Assembly (NCBI GenBank): GCA_001642005.1
Contig: LWCA01000348.1
Coordinates: 1-30,937, forward strand
Reading direction: 5' to 3'
Origin: Intoshia linei
Taxonomy: Eukaryota > Orthonectida > Rhopaluridae
Length of the DNA: 30,937 nt
Below, piece after piece: positions 1 through 9,999 of this stretch. Position 1 is the first letter of the stretch. Each line of letters opens with the position of its first letter. The position numbers were made by a program, and so were the translations under genes. The notes below the pieces were generated by a model. It made no database searches, was not told the origin of the DNA, and worked only from the letters and a program-made list of their open reading frames with translations.

Positions 1-489
1 TATCGCTGTGCACTGAAGCGGTATCAATAACGACGACAACAGGGCTATTGTATTGTTGCTTTCTTTTCTTAAGCAATTCCATTTCTTCCATAATCCATTC
101 TTGTGCACTTTCCTTTCAGAAACTTCCTCTTTTTATTTCGTAGTGGATAAGTCCTACATTGCCAATACAATGTATATTGGCACCCCTTGATCCAGCCGCA
201 ATTGAGGCACAACGCTCACCGCGCTGTAATCTACCTTCCTTTTTTGAAATGTGTAAATTAAAATTAGTTTCATCCATAAACACTATATTTGCATTTTCAG
301 ATTGAAATTGAAGTAACTTTAAAGTAAAATTTCGTCTTTTCTCTTTATTAACAGCATTGTTTTTGCATTTTCAGGTTCATGTCGTATCGTTTTTAGAGTG
401 TATAAAAGATTGTTCAGATGGTGGGAAACCGCAACTTTTGATACAGATAAATTAAATATGAAACGAATGGCATCGACAAGATCAAACCT
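1..489 (-). pseudogene. IS630/Tc1-superfamily-like (DDE_3 type) transposase fragment
   Basis: Read on the minus strand, this stretch encodes a degenerate transposase that runs off the left edge. From 489 downward it shows a helix-turn-helix-like segment (LSVSKVAVSHHLNN), then a block containing MDETNFNLH (first catalytic Asp), an EGRLQRGERCA...GSRGANIHCIG region, and VVVVIDTASVHS (second catalytic Asp). That spacing and motif order are typical of IS630/Tc1-like DDE enzymes. It is broken: there is a one-base frameshift near 355-365 and an in-frame TGA near 117-120, just before the KESAQEW segment. The third acidic residue would lie outside the window. I infer an inactive relic; the exact family cannot be fixed without a search. 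Confidence 0.72.
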
Positions 490-679
490 ATAATAAGAAA
501 TAAAAAAATCTATGCATAATATTGTTGCTATTTTTAAAATGAATTTATGTCAAATAACAAAAATCATTAAAACATGAAAACTGAAAAACACGAAAAGCTC
601 ATATTAATCTAAAAGAAGTTTAATTTATTTACATAAATTTTAAATGACAACGCCATTATTACTGGTTATTTTTAATCAG

Positions 680-1235
680 TCTGCCGTTCAAAAACTAGAT
701 CTAAGTGACCTTTAAAAATTCTACAATTCTTCACCAAATTTTTTGTAGAGTTCAATGATGTATATTTTGTTGTGCTTTTTTTTGTTCTTTTGAGTGTTGT
801 ACAGTTTAATTGAATTTCACAAATTAATAAAGCGTTTAAGACAGTTTCCCCTGGAAAGCCACCTCACGTTTGTGTGCATTCATAATTTCATAAATTCCTC
901 ATTATTCGTTTCACACAGTTATTGGAAGAGACTTCCTTGAAGAGGATGAGATTTTATAAAGTTAATAGTTTTTATAACAATTTGTAAAGAATCATTAAGT
1001 CCTAATCCTAACTTTTTGGCTACCAAGTGCTGTCTATGGATAATGCAATGTATGGTGAATAAGGAAGGTATACTTTTCTTTGAGAAGCTATGAATCCCCT
1101 GTATCTTCCTACCATTTGTGCTGCACCATCAGTGGAACACTAATCACATTTTCAAATGATATTTCCTTTTCACGTAAATATGATCTGACCATTTCATAAA
1201 GTGTAATATGTATGTGCTTTTGGTTTTTAGTATTT
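680..1235 (-). pseudogene. hAT-superfamily transposase relic
   Basis: The minus strand carries scattered in-frame pieces of a hAT transposase in the expected order: REKEISFENV, then CSTDGAAQMVG (the conserved CTDGA block), HCIIHRQHLVAKKL, TINFIKSHP, and MHTNVRWLSRGNCLKRF. These match the catalytic-core blocks of SCAND3/ZBED5/ZMYM-like hAT proteins. The frame changes at least twice (between the DGA and HCIIHR blocks, and before CSTDG) and there are several stops, so no protein can be made. It is followed upstream by a Tc1/mariner relic, so this region is a transposon graveyard. Confidence 0.72.
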
Positions 1236-1439
1236 TTCGTCGTTATCAACATTTACTTAGATGATATTGCCACTGTTAGATAAATGATTCCAAATTAAAT
1301 GGAAATATATTTGTATTTACATTTGTATTAAAAAAATTCATTAGCCACTAAAATACAATATTAATTTCATAGACTTATAGATACACATGGAAAAAAGTAT
1401 TGCACATTTATATAATATTAATTTAAAAACCTTTACTCT

Positions 1440-1825
1440 TACCAAAATCTCACATCTATAATCCTCCACACATCCAGAACAGCTGATTTCAATTTTTAAC
1501 GCATTTATTTATCAATTTGACCTTAATATGAGCCCATAGATGTTAAATCGGGTTGATATCTGGCCTTTGTGAAGGCCAATCAATAACTTATATAAATTCT
1601 CTGTCAAAAAATGACTTTGCAAGCCTGGACGTATGTTTCGGGTCATTGTCTTGTTGGAACCGGTAGTTTTCCATGCACAAATTTCGAGCTGCCAATGATA
1701 GTTTTGTAGCAAGTATATGCGTATATGCTACAGCATCCATGATACCGTCGATAAAAATTATCTCTCCACTCTATTGTAAGAAAAACAACCCCAAACCATT
1801 ATAGAACCACCACCGTGTTTTGTGA
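1440..1825 (-). pseudogene. Tc1/mariner transposase C-terminal relic
   Basis: On the minus strand from about 1820 downward the reading contains KHGGGSIMVWGCFS, then ATKLSLAARNLCMENY, the catalytic block FQQDNDPKHTSR (second Asp of the DDE/D triad), and DWPSQRPDINPI-HLW (third acidic position) followed by a short tail. These are hallmark blocks of Tc1-like transposases. In-frame stops lie before VIDWPSQ, in place of the Glu in PIEHLW, and in the tail, so it is dead. An open frame at 1512-1712 is only a shadow in another frame. Confidence 0.8.
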
Positions 1826-1843
1826 ATAATATATTATTATATA

Positions 1844-2116
1844 TTATATTACTCTTTTATTATCGGACTCTCTTTCTTGATAGTTAAACCAAAATTTCTT
1901 TTCATTTGAATTCTCAAAGTAACGTTTGGTTTGGATATTAAAAAACGCTACTTTGACATGATCATAGTAACTAGCATCATGAATAACATTCATACTTAAG
2001 GTGTTATGGTTTTGTACGTAAAATTCGTACAGGTTCGAATCGTATATCCATTCGCTTCTATCGATTTCGATCTTTAGTTGGAAATCCTGGCGCCCGTTTT
2101 CCCTAAATTTGTCTAA
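1844..2116 (-). CDS. Orphan terminal exon, unrecognised
   Basis: The minus strand has a protein-like open stretch with a good splice acceptor at 2117-2118 (pyrimidine-rich TTTCATTTCAG). It reads LDKFRENGRQDFQLKIEIDR, continues through WIYDSNLYEFYVQNH and YYDHVKVAFFNIQT, and stops at 1844. The residue mix (alternating hydrophobic, aromatic and charged residues, few Lys/Asn runs) is less biased than random AT-rich open frames here, so I think it is or was coding. I do not recognise the fold; a small beta-rich domain is possible. Upstream exons could lie at 2240-2470 but are not convincing. The exon ends directly against the Tc1 relic, so it may be a truncated gene end. An ATG at 2137 would give an unspliced 97-residue alternative. 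Confidence 0.35.
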   Translation of the reverse strand, partial: LDKFRENGRQDFQLKIEIDRSEWIYDSNLYEFYVQNHNTLSMNVIHDASYYDHVKVAFFNIQTKRYFENSNEKKFWFNYQERESDNKRVI

Positions 2117-2553
2117 CTGAAATGAAACGTTATACATTTTAAATCACTTTAATTTTTAAATTACTTTAAATGGAGTAAATTTTAATTACTATGTAATTAA
2201 AATGAAAAACAAGTTATGAAATTTTTAAAAAAAAATACCGTTAGGTCTTTAATAACGCTAAAATAAACTGTAAACCTTTAATCAAAAAAAAATTTATATA
2301 CAAAGGTACCAAATTTATATGTGTTAAATTAAGTGTTTGTATAATGTAGATGTATATATCTGAAAATTTGTAACAAATCATTACTTTAATGATAAATGAT
2401 CGTTGTGAAATTTTCTCCCGAATAATAATAGTCTTAAGCATGACTTTATAGAACCATAATGCCAATATTATTATAATTCATATTTTAGACTTATTTTTCT
2501 ACACAAGGAATTGTTGGAATAGTGTTATCTTTATTACGTGATTTGATTTTTAG

Positions 2554-2715
2554 TTAATGTATATATTTAATTTAGTTGTGCTCTGCATCCTGATTGCAAT
2601 AATATTTATGAAAAGAAACAATGACAATGGAAAATATAGTCCTGCTAAATATGAAAATAGAGGTTTACCTTCTTATGCCATGATTGTTGTACCTCCTGAA
2701 CAGCGTCTTATATAA
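2554..2715 (+). CDS. Crumbs-like terminal exon (transmembrane segment and cytoplasmic tail)
   Basis: After a splice acceptor at 2551-2553 (an alternative acceptor ends at 2575) the frame encodes a hydrophobic membrane segment (VVLCILIAIIFM). A basic 37-residue tail follows, containing GKYSP and ending PPEQRLI-stop. In the Crumbs family the tail is also about 37 residues; it has a juxtamembrane FERM-binding G-T-Y-S-P motif and ends in the PDZ-binding ERLI that recruits Pals1/Stardust. Here these are GKYSP and QRLI, so both interaction motifs are recognisable. Crumbs sets apical polarity in epithelia. The EGF and laminin-G ectodomain exons are not in the window; upstream plus-strand sequence is mostly minus-strand transposon relics. 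The exon may belong to an intact gene with a very long intron, or be an isolated remnant. A polyadenylation signal follows closely. Confidence 0.75.
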   Translation, partial: LMYIFNLVVLCILIAIIFMKRNNDNGKYSPAKYENRGLPSYAMIVVPPEQRLI

Positions 2716-2728
2716 TTATTTTATTGTA

Positions 2729-2734
2729 AATAAA
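2729..2734 (+). promoter_or_regulatory. AATAAA polyadenylation signal of the Crumbs-like gene
   Basis: A canonical AATAAA lies 14 bases after the stop codon of the Crumbs-like exon. It would give a very short 3' UTR and supports this as the true last exon. Confidence 0.55.
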
Positions 2735-2915
2735 ATTTAGTCAATTTCAATCATTTACATTTTATACATTTCTTGATTATTAAATATATAATATTATGAT
2801 TATTATTGTGAAAGTTAAAGGATTTTATGCTAAATAATTACTAAATTCAATAAAAAAAACGTTATATGCAGTAACGAAACAAAATTAATATCTGTATTAT
2901 ATTTAAAAATTCCAG

Positions 2916-3253
2916 TTTCCCGCTGTACACGAAAAAAATAACCATTGAATGTATTGTAAGTGTTATTAACACTAATATCGCCTCTATTCCTAGAGAAGAC
3001 TGAACTGAGTCAAAAATAGGACTTAATGGTATAATGTGTGATTATTTAAATGAAATAAAATATTTGAATACACCAAAAAGAAATGAACATTTAATGATAT
3101 ATACAATAACTGACGAAGAAAGTATCTTTATAAAGCGAACTGAAGATATTATTCACGATAAAGCCGTTGAGTATTGAATCGGAACTTGCATTTTCCAAAT
3201 TATCAAACTTTCTATGCCCAATTAAGGATCAAATTAGAGTCGTCATTCTTTAA
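2916..3253 (+). pseudogene. Broken unrecognised gene exon
   Basis: After an acceptor at 2914-2915, one frame reads FPLYTKKITIECIVSVINTN...IPRED, meets TGA at 3001-3003, and continues TESKIGLNGIMCDYLNEI, then RNEHLMIYTITDEESIF, then IIHDKAVE. It then needs a shift of frame near 3170 to continue as IESELAFSKLSNFLCPIKDQ and stop at 3251-3253. The segments on each side look like real protein, so I read this as one former exon damaged by a nonsense change (perhaps TGG to TGA) and a small indel. I do not recognise the family. It lies directly downstream of the Crumbs-like exon but, with its own acceptor and after the polyA signal, appears unrelated. Confidence 0.4.
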
Positions 3254-3310
3254 AAATGTTATTTTTACTATCGTATATACAAAACAATAATATGTACATG
3301 TTTAAGTACA

Positions 3311-3414
3311 TTAAATATTTTTATTTGACGGTCCCGTTTTGAAGTCTTCGGAAACACTACTATACATATCAAAGAAATAAACACAATCAATATTTGACGT
3401 CTCATTAATTATTT
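3311..3414 (-). CDS. Possible terminal exon, unrecognised
   Basis: On the minus strand an acceptor-like GTTCAG precedes a short open stretch with IDCVYFFDMYSSVSEDFKTG, ending GPSNKNI-stop at 3311-3313. It lies about 200 bases downstream of the TXNDC17-like gene on the same strand but cannot be joined to it, because that gene has its own stop. It could be the 3' end of another gene whose other exons are missing, or chance. Low confidence. Confidence 0.22.
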
Positions 3415-3624
3415 CTGAACCTCATTCGAAAAATTTACAAGCTTGAACTGGATATTATATATTGATATGGACGACCCATACAATTATATGCATGAGAATA
3501 TATTATCGTAATTAGTAAAAAAATTGATTTTTCTGTTCTTGAATATTAACAATTCGGTGCTTGACGTCCAGTATCAATATAAAAATATGAGAGAATAATA
3601 CAAATTATTTAATTATCCATACAT

Positions 3625-4152
3625 TTATGTTCCAATTTTTAAAAATGCAACGACTCTCTCTTCATCAAACAATTCCGATTCGACCAAAACATGTCTTACC
3701 TCGAAATAAAAATTGAAATAAAATTAATCATAGTTTACTTTTGATTTTCCATCAGGGTTAATTTCAAGTTTGTGTAATGTTGGCAACTTGGTAAATGGGA
3801 ATTTTAAATTTTTATAAACGAGTTTATTATTTTCATCATTCCAACTAAAAACTATAAGTGATTGTACATATTAAAAAAACTTGTCTCGTTTAATATGTAA
3901 TTTTATCAGGCCATCAAATTGAAGACATTTCATATCAAGGTGTTTAAGAATAACACTATCAGCTAGATGCAATGTGTACATTTAATCACTAATTTATAAA
4001 ATACATTTGATGCAGTCTGGACACCACATGCGTTGTAGTTTGTCATCGTACGATGAAACAAAGTAAAAAAATATTCTTCTTTTAGTATAACTAAACTCTT
4101 TAAAAAAACTTGTCATCTCTTTTAGGTCATAGGCATCCCTAACTTCAAACAT
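3625..4152 (-). CDS. TXNDC17-like (TRP14) thioredoxin-family protein, 4 exons
   Basis: Spliced from exons 4152-4005, 3962-3881, 3844-3739 and 3699-3625 (minus strand), with introns of 42, 36 and 39 nt, all GT-AG and phase-consistent. The model gives 136 residues; TXNDC17/TRP14 is about 123. Exon 1 holds the diagnostic redox motif W-C-P-D-C (in RMWCPDC), which distinguishes this family from ordinary thioredoxins (WCGPC). Exon 3 holds NWNDENNKL and the cis-proline region TKLPTL, like the YWKDPNN...VPTL of TXNDC17. The C-terminus (VLVESELFDEERVVAFL) matches the family's LVESE tail. Family members are cytosolic disulfide reductases that take electrons from thioredoxin reductase and act on small disulfide and nitrosothiol substrates. 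Both active-site cysteines are present. The start is the first ATG after an in-frame stop, so a further upstream exon is possible. The second intron's donor (GTTTTT) is weak. Confidence 0.82.
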
Positions 4153-5020
4153 TACTTTGTTTATTTTTGATATTTCTAATTTTATTTTTATAAATTAGTT
4201 TAAACGGGTTGTAGCATAGTGATAAACTTTAATTAGTACAATCAGCACTATACACTATATGTACTAATGTTTTTAACGTGGTTACAAGATAAAAAAGGTG
4301 TCAATTTATAAAGTCACTAAATACCGGGTTGATACGGTTAATAGGCACTAATACAAACGTAAATAATTAATACCAATGTATTTCAATACGATAAAAAAAT
4401 AAAATTAAGAAAATAGTGTTACAAAACTATACACTTTATATACATAAAAAGTGTAAGTAACCCTAATATTTATATATTGATAATTTATATAAAATGTCAA
4501 AGTAATTGAAATTTAGTGAGACTAACCGTAATCGATTACTTTCAATAGTATCAAAAATTGTCTTATAATGATAGTTTGAAAACTAATTGAATGTCAAGTT
4601 TTATCAACTATCATAGGTATAAATTAAGTTAGATCTTGATAATATACATTGATCAAAACTCATTTTATTTTGAAATATATTATAGGATTCATAAATACAT
4701 TAATTTGAAAACTTATATTTTTATTTTCGTATATTAGCATGATTAATCTTCATGTAATAGTAATGTTCAATATGGTTCAAATTATAAAAAATGTAAAAAT
4801 TAACAATGCAATTTATTATACATATATATGGAGTATAAGATAATAAAAAGGTTAGAAATGTAATACCTAAGTAGGTTAGAAATGAATAATTTTTTAATTA
4901 CACAGTAAAAACTATCACTTCAAAATTAATGTAAAATCTTCTCTATCCCACATTTTAATATTTTAAATTTTTCCATTTAAGGGGAAATATATAATAAAAA
5001 TATATACATGTTACCTTAGT
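4153..5020. other. AT-rich intergenic sequence, no gene seen
   Basis: Very AT-rich sequence on both strands with no open frame, domain motif or clear repeat that I can support. The part nearest 4153 should hold the promoter of the TXNDC17-like gene on the minus strand, but no distinct element stands out. Confidence 0.5.
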
Positions 5021-5034
5021 TACAATTTCAGGAT

Positions 5035-5127
5035 TAAAGCGATTTAAAAATTTTTTATAGTCCTCCCACATTTTTTTTGTTGGCAAATGGTCCATGGTGT
5101 AAAAAGTTTGGGAACTACTGCTCTAGA
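5035..5127 (-). repeat. hAT-like terminal sequence with possible attached exon
   Basis: At 5105-5120 the plus strand reads TTTGGGAACTACTG, the reverse of the CAGTRGTTCCCAAA terminus typical of hAT elements. Reading inward on the minus strand there is an ATG followed by MDHLPTKKMWEDYKKFLNRF and a GTAACA donor-like site near 5011. This could be a transposon-derived first exon or chance coding in a terminal repeat. I found no partner terminus nearby that can be paired with certainty. Confidence 0.35.
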
Positions 5128-6677
5128 AGTCTAGATCAATAGAAATAAATTATCAGAATAATCATCTTTTAAAAATTCTAGGACCAATTCATTAATATTT
5201 CCAAAAAATAAAAGAGAGTAAATAGTGAAGGCGTAATTAGGAGATTAAAAGTTTTTATGTATGTTAACTAAATATAACTTAAATATTCTTTTTTGGGTTT
5301 TTTATCATGAATACACATATTTCTTAGGTTGAAATGTACTTTACGTTGTGCGCCAGAAAACAGTGATTTTAAATTGGGTTTTTTAAATTTCTGGGACTGT
5401 CAGTTTTCTAAATAAATGGTTACATACACATAATTATAAACGTTTGCTTTTACATTTTGTATAGATGTAAGGATTGTATATTTTTTTGAAATTTCTTATA
5501 AATCTTTATGTATGGTGTATTATTAACGCTGTAAATATCTAGGATGAAAAAAACCCCCAGAGTACATTTTTTAAGTACAAATAATTTATGTTAATGATAT
5601 ACCGCAATACCGTTCAATATATCATAATTTGTTTAAACTAGGCATAAGTTCTTAACCTTTTTCCACTTGGAACCCTTAATTCAATAGAATTCGATTTGGC
5701 ACTCCAAAAAATGTAATAAACTTAAATTCGAAAAGTGTTAACAATGTAGACTACTGTAATAACGAAAACTAAGGTAACAAAGGGTTTCTAGCTGAAATGG
5801 CTTTAAATTTGATTTAGAAAGAACCTTTCAACATTAAAAAATGTATAGTTTGTACGATTTATCAATATCATTTAGTAACAGGTTGAAGCAATATCGATTA
5901 GATAACAGTGTTTTAATAAATATTTATTTCCAAGATAATATATTTTTGATTTTTTTAAATATCGTTAATTGTCAGTGTTGCCAGATTTGTCTAGAATAAA
6001 CTTAAATAAATTAAATATAATTAAGTTAGTGGAACCCATGTTAGTCATTTATTTTAGTGTTGTTTAATATTAACCAATTTTTTTTTTTTTTTGGGATAAA
6101 TGCTTAAAATCAAAAAAGGTATCCATGTACAAAATGGGTTTTTCTAATAAAAAAAGTGAATATATAATAAAATATTAAAATTTAATAAAATACATTCAAG
6201 TACAAGTAGATACAGTATAAATATTGATTATGAACGGATTTTTTGTTTAAAAATTAAATTAGACATGACATTTTAATTGTACATTAGAGCTATTCCATTT
6301 TTCTAATATAAAACTAACTTACAGAAATTGATGCGCCGCTTAATTTGCTATAGAATGATAACATTTGATACTATTGAAACAATATATGCGGTGGTTGTAC
6401 TGATGGTGCACCCGTTATGCTTGGGTCAAAATCTGGGTTTCAAGTAAACATAAAAAAAAAAGTTCATGGTGTTGAAGTAGCAAAATTATCATTAATTTAA
6501 CGTAATTTTATATTTTTAATCATTGATTAATGAAACTTAATATTTTAGATATAAGAAATTTTTTGTTTGTGCCTAGTAAAAGGAGAGGGTCGCGAGGTAT
6601 AAAAGGTTGAGAACCACTGTTCTATAATTTATAATTTAGATTCATTTTTTTTAAGTGTCTGATATAATATATTTTAG
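5128..6677. other. Intergenic, scattered transposon-like ends, no gene
   Basis: No coding exon is supportable here. There are hAT-like remnants: a segment near 5650-5705 (CTTAACCTTTTTCCACTTGG) and a terminus near 6600-6620 (GGTTGAGAACCACTG, the reverse of CAGTGGTTCTCAACC). An A/T-rich run with a poly-T tract lies at about 6077-6092. The missing N-terminal exons of the receptor pseudogene would be expected in this interval, but I see no signal peptide or loop D sequence. Confidence 0.45.
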
Positions 6678-9381
6678 AAATGGTACGATTCTAAATTTAC
6701 TTGGAATCCAAAAAAATTTTGCAACATTACTAAAATTTACGTCCCATCAAGTGAAATTTGACTCCCAGATATTGTTTTATATAATAGTGCAGATGGAAAT
6801 TTTTCAGTTAAAGCTATAACTAAAGCTATAATTTCACATACAGGAAAAGTTGTGTGGTATATTTTCAATATTATTGCACCGTTATTGTGAGATGTATCTT
6901 AGGTGTATATTTCATTTTATCTTATGAGAAAATTGATTTAAATTTGGTAGACTTGCGTAGCAATAAAAAAAATTTCGAAGAAATGAATTATATAGATTTT
7001 CACCCATATTTCTTTATTGAAATTGTAGGATCAATGTTTACATTTTCATTTTTTATTTTAATCAAAATATTTGAAAAATATTGGTTAATAATATATTAGA
7101 AACTATTTTTCACTGGGAATTCGTAGATTTCTGGGGTTGAAATTTTGTAATTATATCAACTGGAATAAGCTCTATCAGAATAATTTTTTTTTTAATTTTC
7201 GGACCACTAATTATTTCACATTTTTTGTTTTAATAAAATATTTCGGAAAAAAATATATGAAAATTAAATGCTTTTTTTGACCGTGAAGTCGTCACTTATT
7301 CAGATTGAAATGTTTTGTGTGTGTTAACAGGATATAACTGTACCACCTGTAAATTTTTTTAAATTCTAGGTCTGTTTTTATAATAAAAAAAAGGTAATTT
7401 GTGGTTTTGACCATGAAGATATATTTTTTTAAATTCTCCAACTCGTTTGATTTTTAAAAAAAGGACAATTGGGGTTTTTGACCCGTAAGATGTGAGTTTG
7501 GGAGGTTGAAATTTATTTATTATATGCCCCGAAAAAAACTGTAATTGAAACGTGGTCTTTAAAAAATTCTAAGAGTGGTAGTTATTTCAATAAAGTTTTT
7601 GACCCGTAAGATGTGAAATTGGGAGGTTGAAATTTATCTTATTATACGGTTTTTGACCCTTAAGATGTGAAATTGGGAGGTTGAAATTTATCTTATTATA
7701 CGCGGAAAAAACTGTAATTGAAACGTGGATTTATAAAAATCTAAGACTGGTAAGAACTGGTAGTTATTGAAATAAAGTGGAACACACACAAAAAAAGATT
7801 GCGTAGGATATATATAAGTAAGGATGTTAATATTACATAAAAATTTCAACAATCAAATTGAAGGAATTTGACTGTATTACTATGTGAAATGGTAATTATA
7901 TGAAAAAAACGTATTTTTCTCTTCATTTTCAAACGCATGAATATTTTTTAGGAAGCCACCAATGGTTTTGCGAAGTTTGTGCTCAATTGATGTTGAATTT
8001 TTTCCGTTTGACAGTCAAGACTATCAATTAAAACTTGGTTCTTGGACATATGATGGCTTTTCTATTGATGTGAAACATTAAAAATTTAAAGATCCATCAA
8101 AATGACTTGGAAATTATTAAAAATAGAGTCGATTTGTTTGACTATACTTTAAATTCTGAATGGGATTTGTTATCTGTACCAGCTCAAAAATATAATAATT
8201 ATTATCCTTGCTGTATCGAACCATATCCAGATATCACGTATGTTTAGTTTACATCTTGTATTAGTGCACCAAGCAAAAATTAAAAACTAGCTATACATGT
8301 ATATAATTTCAGAGTCAGTATCATCATTTTTTTGTACCGAAACACCTTTTTTTTTTAAATTGGCAAGTCTTTGAAAAATGTATATAATGTTAATAAATTT
8401 AAAAACTATATTGGATATTTTCAGTAAGAACCTAACAAATATAAAATATTTTGAATTGCTTCCTAATGCGCCAATCGAAAAAAAGTTTGAAGCACTGATA
8501 TAAGAGTATACCATTGGAACCTTAATATGGATATCAAATTTAATTTTTTATTTAGAATACATCTAATTTTACGCAGAAAGTCTTTATTCTATACAATAAA
8601 CATGATGATATTATGTATGGCAATTTGTTTTGTAACAGTTTTAATATTTTACCTGTCAGCCAATTGTAAAGAGAAAATAACAATGGGGATAACGATTTTA
8701 AATTGTTTAAATATATTTCTACTACTGGTGTCTGACATAATACCTCCAACTTCATTATCTACCCCTTTAATTTGTAGATATCTATTATTTTTAATTATAT
8801 TAGTAACATTCTCGATAATATTGACAGTTTTCATATTCAATATTCACTTTAGATCTTCAATTCTGCTGGTAATGCCCACATAGATGAAATTTATATTTTT
8901 TAAAATTGCACCAAAATTATTATTTATGAATCAATTTAAAAGTAAAAGTATCGACAAAGAAATACTATTTGGCTATTCTGACATTAATTATCGAAAATGT
9001 GAAAATGATCAAATTAAATCATAAAAATATGTCGGATAGTGAACTTTGCAAGACTGAATATTTAGAAAAAAGACACACGGCATATAAATGCATTATTAGA
9101 GAAATTATTAATGATTTCAGCAGTATTTGTAACAATATCATGCAAGATAATCTGCATTTACAGGTACATTTACGGTATTGTGCATTTTTATCATTTTTTT
9201 TAAAAAATTATTATATTTTTTCGTTATTTTAAATTTTTAGTTATTGAAAGAATGGCGATTTGTATCTTTGCTAATGGATCGTTTTTTTCTAGTGATATTT
9301 TCGGTGGTCAGTTTAGGAGGAACACTTTTTATAATCTTAAGAGCTCCAAGTTTATACGATCACACAAAACCATTAGGATAG
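6678..9381 (+). pseudogene. Nicotinic acetylcholine receptor alpha-type subunit pseudogene (5' truncated)
   Basis: Four former exons (6678-6856, 7952-8237, 8556-9163, 9241-9381) encode the middle and end of a Cys-loop receptor. Exon 1 has the loop A region ([12 protein letters not shown]). Exon 2 has the Cys-loop (CSIDVEFFPFD), loop B (GSWTYDG) and loop C with the vicinal Cys pair of alpha subunits (YYPCCIEPYPDIT). Exon 3 has M1 (RRKSLFYTINMMI), M2 (with VSDIIPPTS), M3 and the cytoplasmic loop. Exon 4 has M4 (MDRFFLVIFSVVS) and ends APSLYDHTKPLG-stop. Splice sites are intact and phase-consistent (for example GTATGT at 8238). The frame is destroyed: TGA replaces the conserved Trp of EIWLPD, TAA follows DVKH near 8081, there is a frameshift near 8100, TAG replaces the Trp of MPTW at 8881-8883, and there is another shift before 8969. 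The second Cys of the Cys-loop is Tyr. Exons for the signal peptide and N-terminus are missing. Live relatives are acetylcholine-gated cation channels at synapses. Confidence 0.9.
6960..7790 (+). repeat. Dispersed repeat, copy 1 (inside receptor pseudogene intron)
   Basis: This part of the 6857-7951 intron is closely similar to 13080-13770. Shared blocks include the YWLIIY-coding stretch near 7080, TGGAATAAGCTC near 7163, ATATTTCGGAAAAAAATATA near 7238, CACTTATTCAGATT near 7292 and TTTGACCCGTAAGAT near 7477. Inside this copy the segment that starts TTTTTGACCC and includes GGGAGGTTGAAATTTAT occurs three times (from about 7473, 7595 and 7649), whereas copy 2 has it once. An open frame at 6854-7099 runs across the exon edge and into the repeat; I do not count it as a gene. 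It is probably a non-coding transposable element; no terminal repeats identified. Confidence 0.7.
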
Positions 9382-9419
9382 TTTCCATTGCAATTTGCAA
9401 TCATAGCCATAGGTAACAA

Positions 9420-9999
9420 TTTGAAATCAACTTGTTAATCCTAAATAAAATGTACTAATTACTTTGATTTTAATCGCACCTCATTATAGAAATCGCACTA
9501 GACATGAGATAATCAGTTGTAGAATGGTATCGATAACAGCGTGATGAAGAGAATTTTATTTGTCAGCTTATGGCTACACTCATGTTTACATATTTCTTCA
9601 TGCTCAAGGCATTGTAAAATAAATGTCAACAATTAGCTATAATTAGTTAAAGACTTAAGATAAATTAACAGGCTAATAAATGTTAATTTCATCAAATGAA
9701 CTATTTTTTGAAAAATTATACAGCTCGTTACGTATTATTCGTAACAATTTAACACACTTGATATGTATTGAATGGCAATTAATCAGATTTGTGTACATTT
9801 AAATACATTTTAGCGCATTTAATTGGACAACATTGTCAAATTAATAATGATTATACATGTATAGTAATGTATACAATACATAATATTATGATGAATTATT
9901 ATTAATATCTTCAATATAATTACAATCACTTTATCACAAGATTAGTCTTCATTCTTATAATTTTTCACTTACTGTAACATTAATAAGTGATATTTTAAC
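9420..9999 (+). promoter_or_regulatory. Duplicated promoter block of homeobox gene A
   Basis: The 580 bases before homeobox gene A are nearly repeated before gene B (11453-12036). They include a TAATCC site at 9436-9441, which is the classic target of Lys50 homeodomains, paired ATCGCAC sequences near 9473 and 9491, and CACAAGATTAGTCTTCATT from 9935. That last block also occurs before genes B and C, 60-65 bases upstream of each ATG. Conservation and near-constant spacing suggest core promoter or autoregulatory function; this is inference. Confidence 0.5.

Noticed and set aside
2241-2465. Minus-strand 74-codon frame
   Set aside because: Possible exons (for example FGRKFHNDHLSLK in another frame) could not be joined convincingly to the 1844-2116 exon; the frame itself is Ile/Leu-rich noise.
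6854-7099. 81-codon open frame beginning at a GTG
   Set aside because: It straddles an exon-intron junction of the pseudogene and then enters a dispersed repeat; the copy at 13 kb does not keep the frame.
8287-8514. Minus-strand open frame of 75 codons in the receptor intron
   Set aside because: It lies wholly in an intron opposite coding exons, has low-complexity AT-driven composition and no motif.
6678-9381. Reassigned stop codons (TGA/TAG read as Trp) to rescue the receptor gene
   Set aside because: TAA also interrupts the frame, there are frameshifts, and intact genes in the window use TGG for Trp and TAA/TGA as normal stops.
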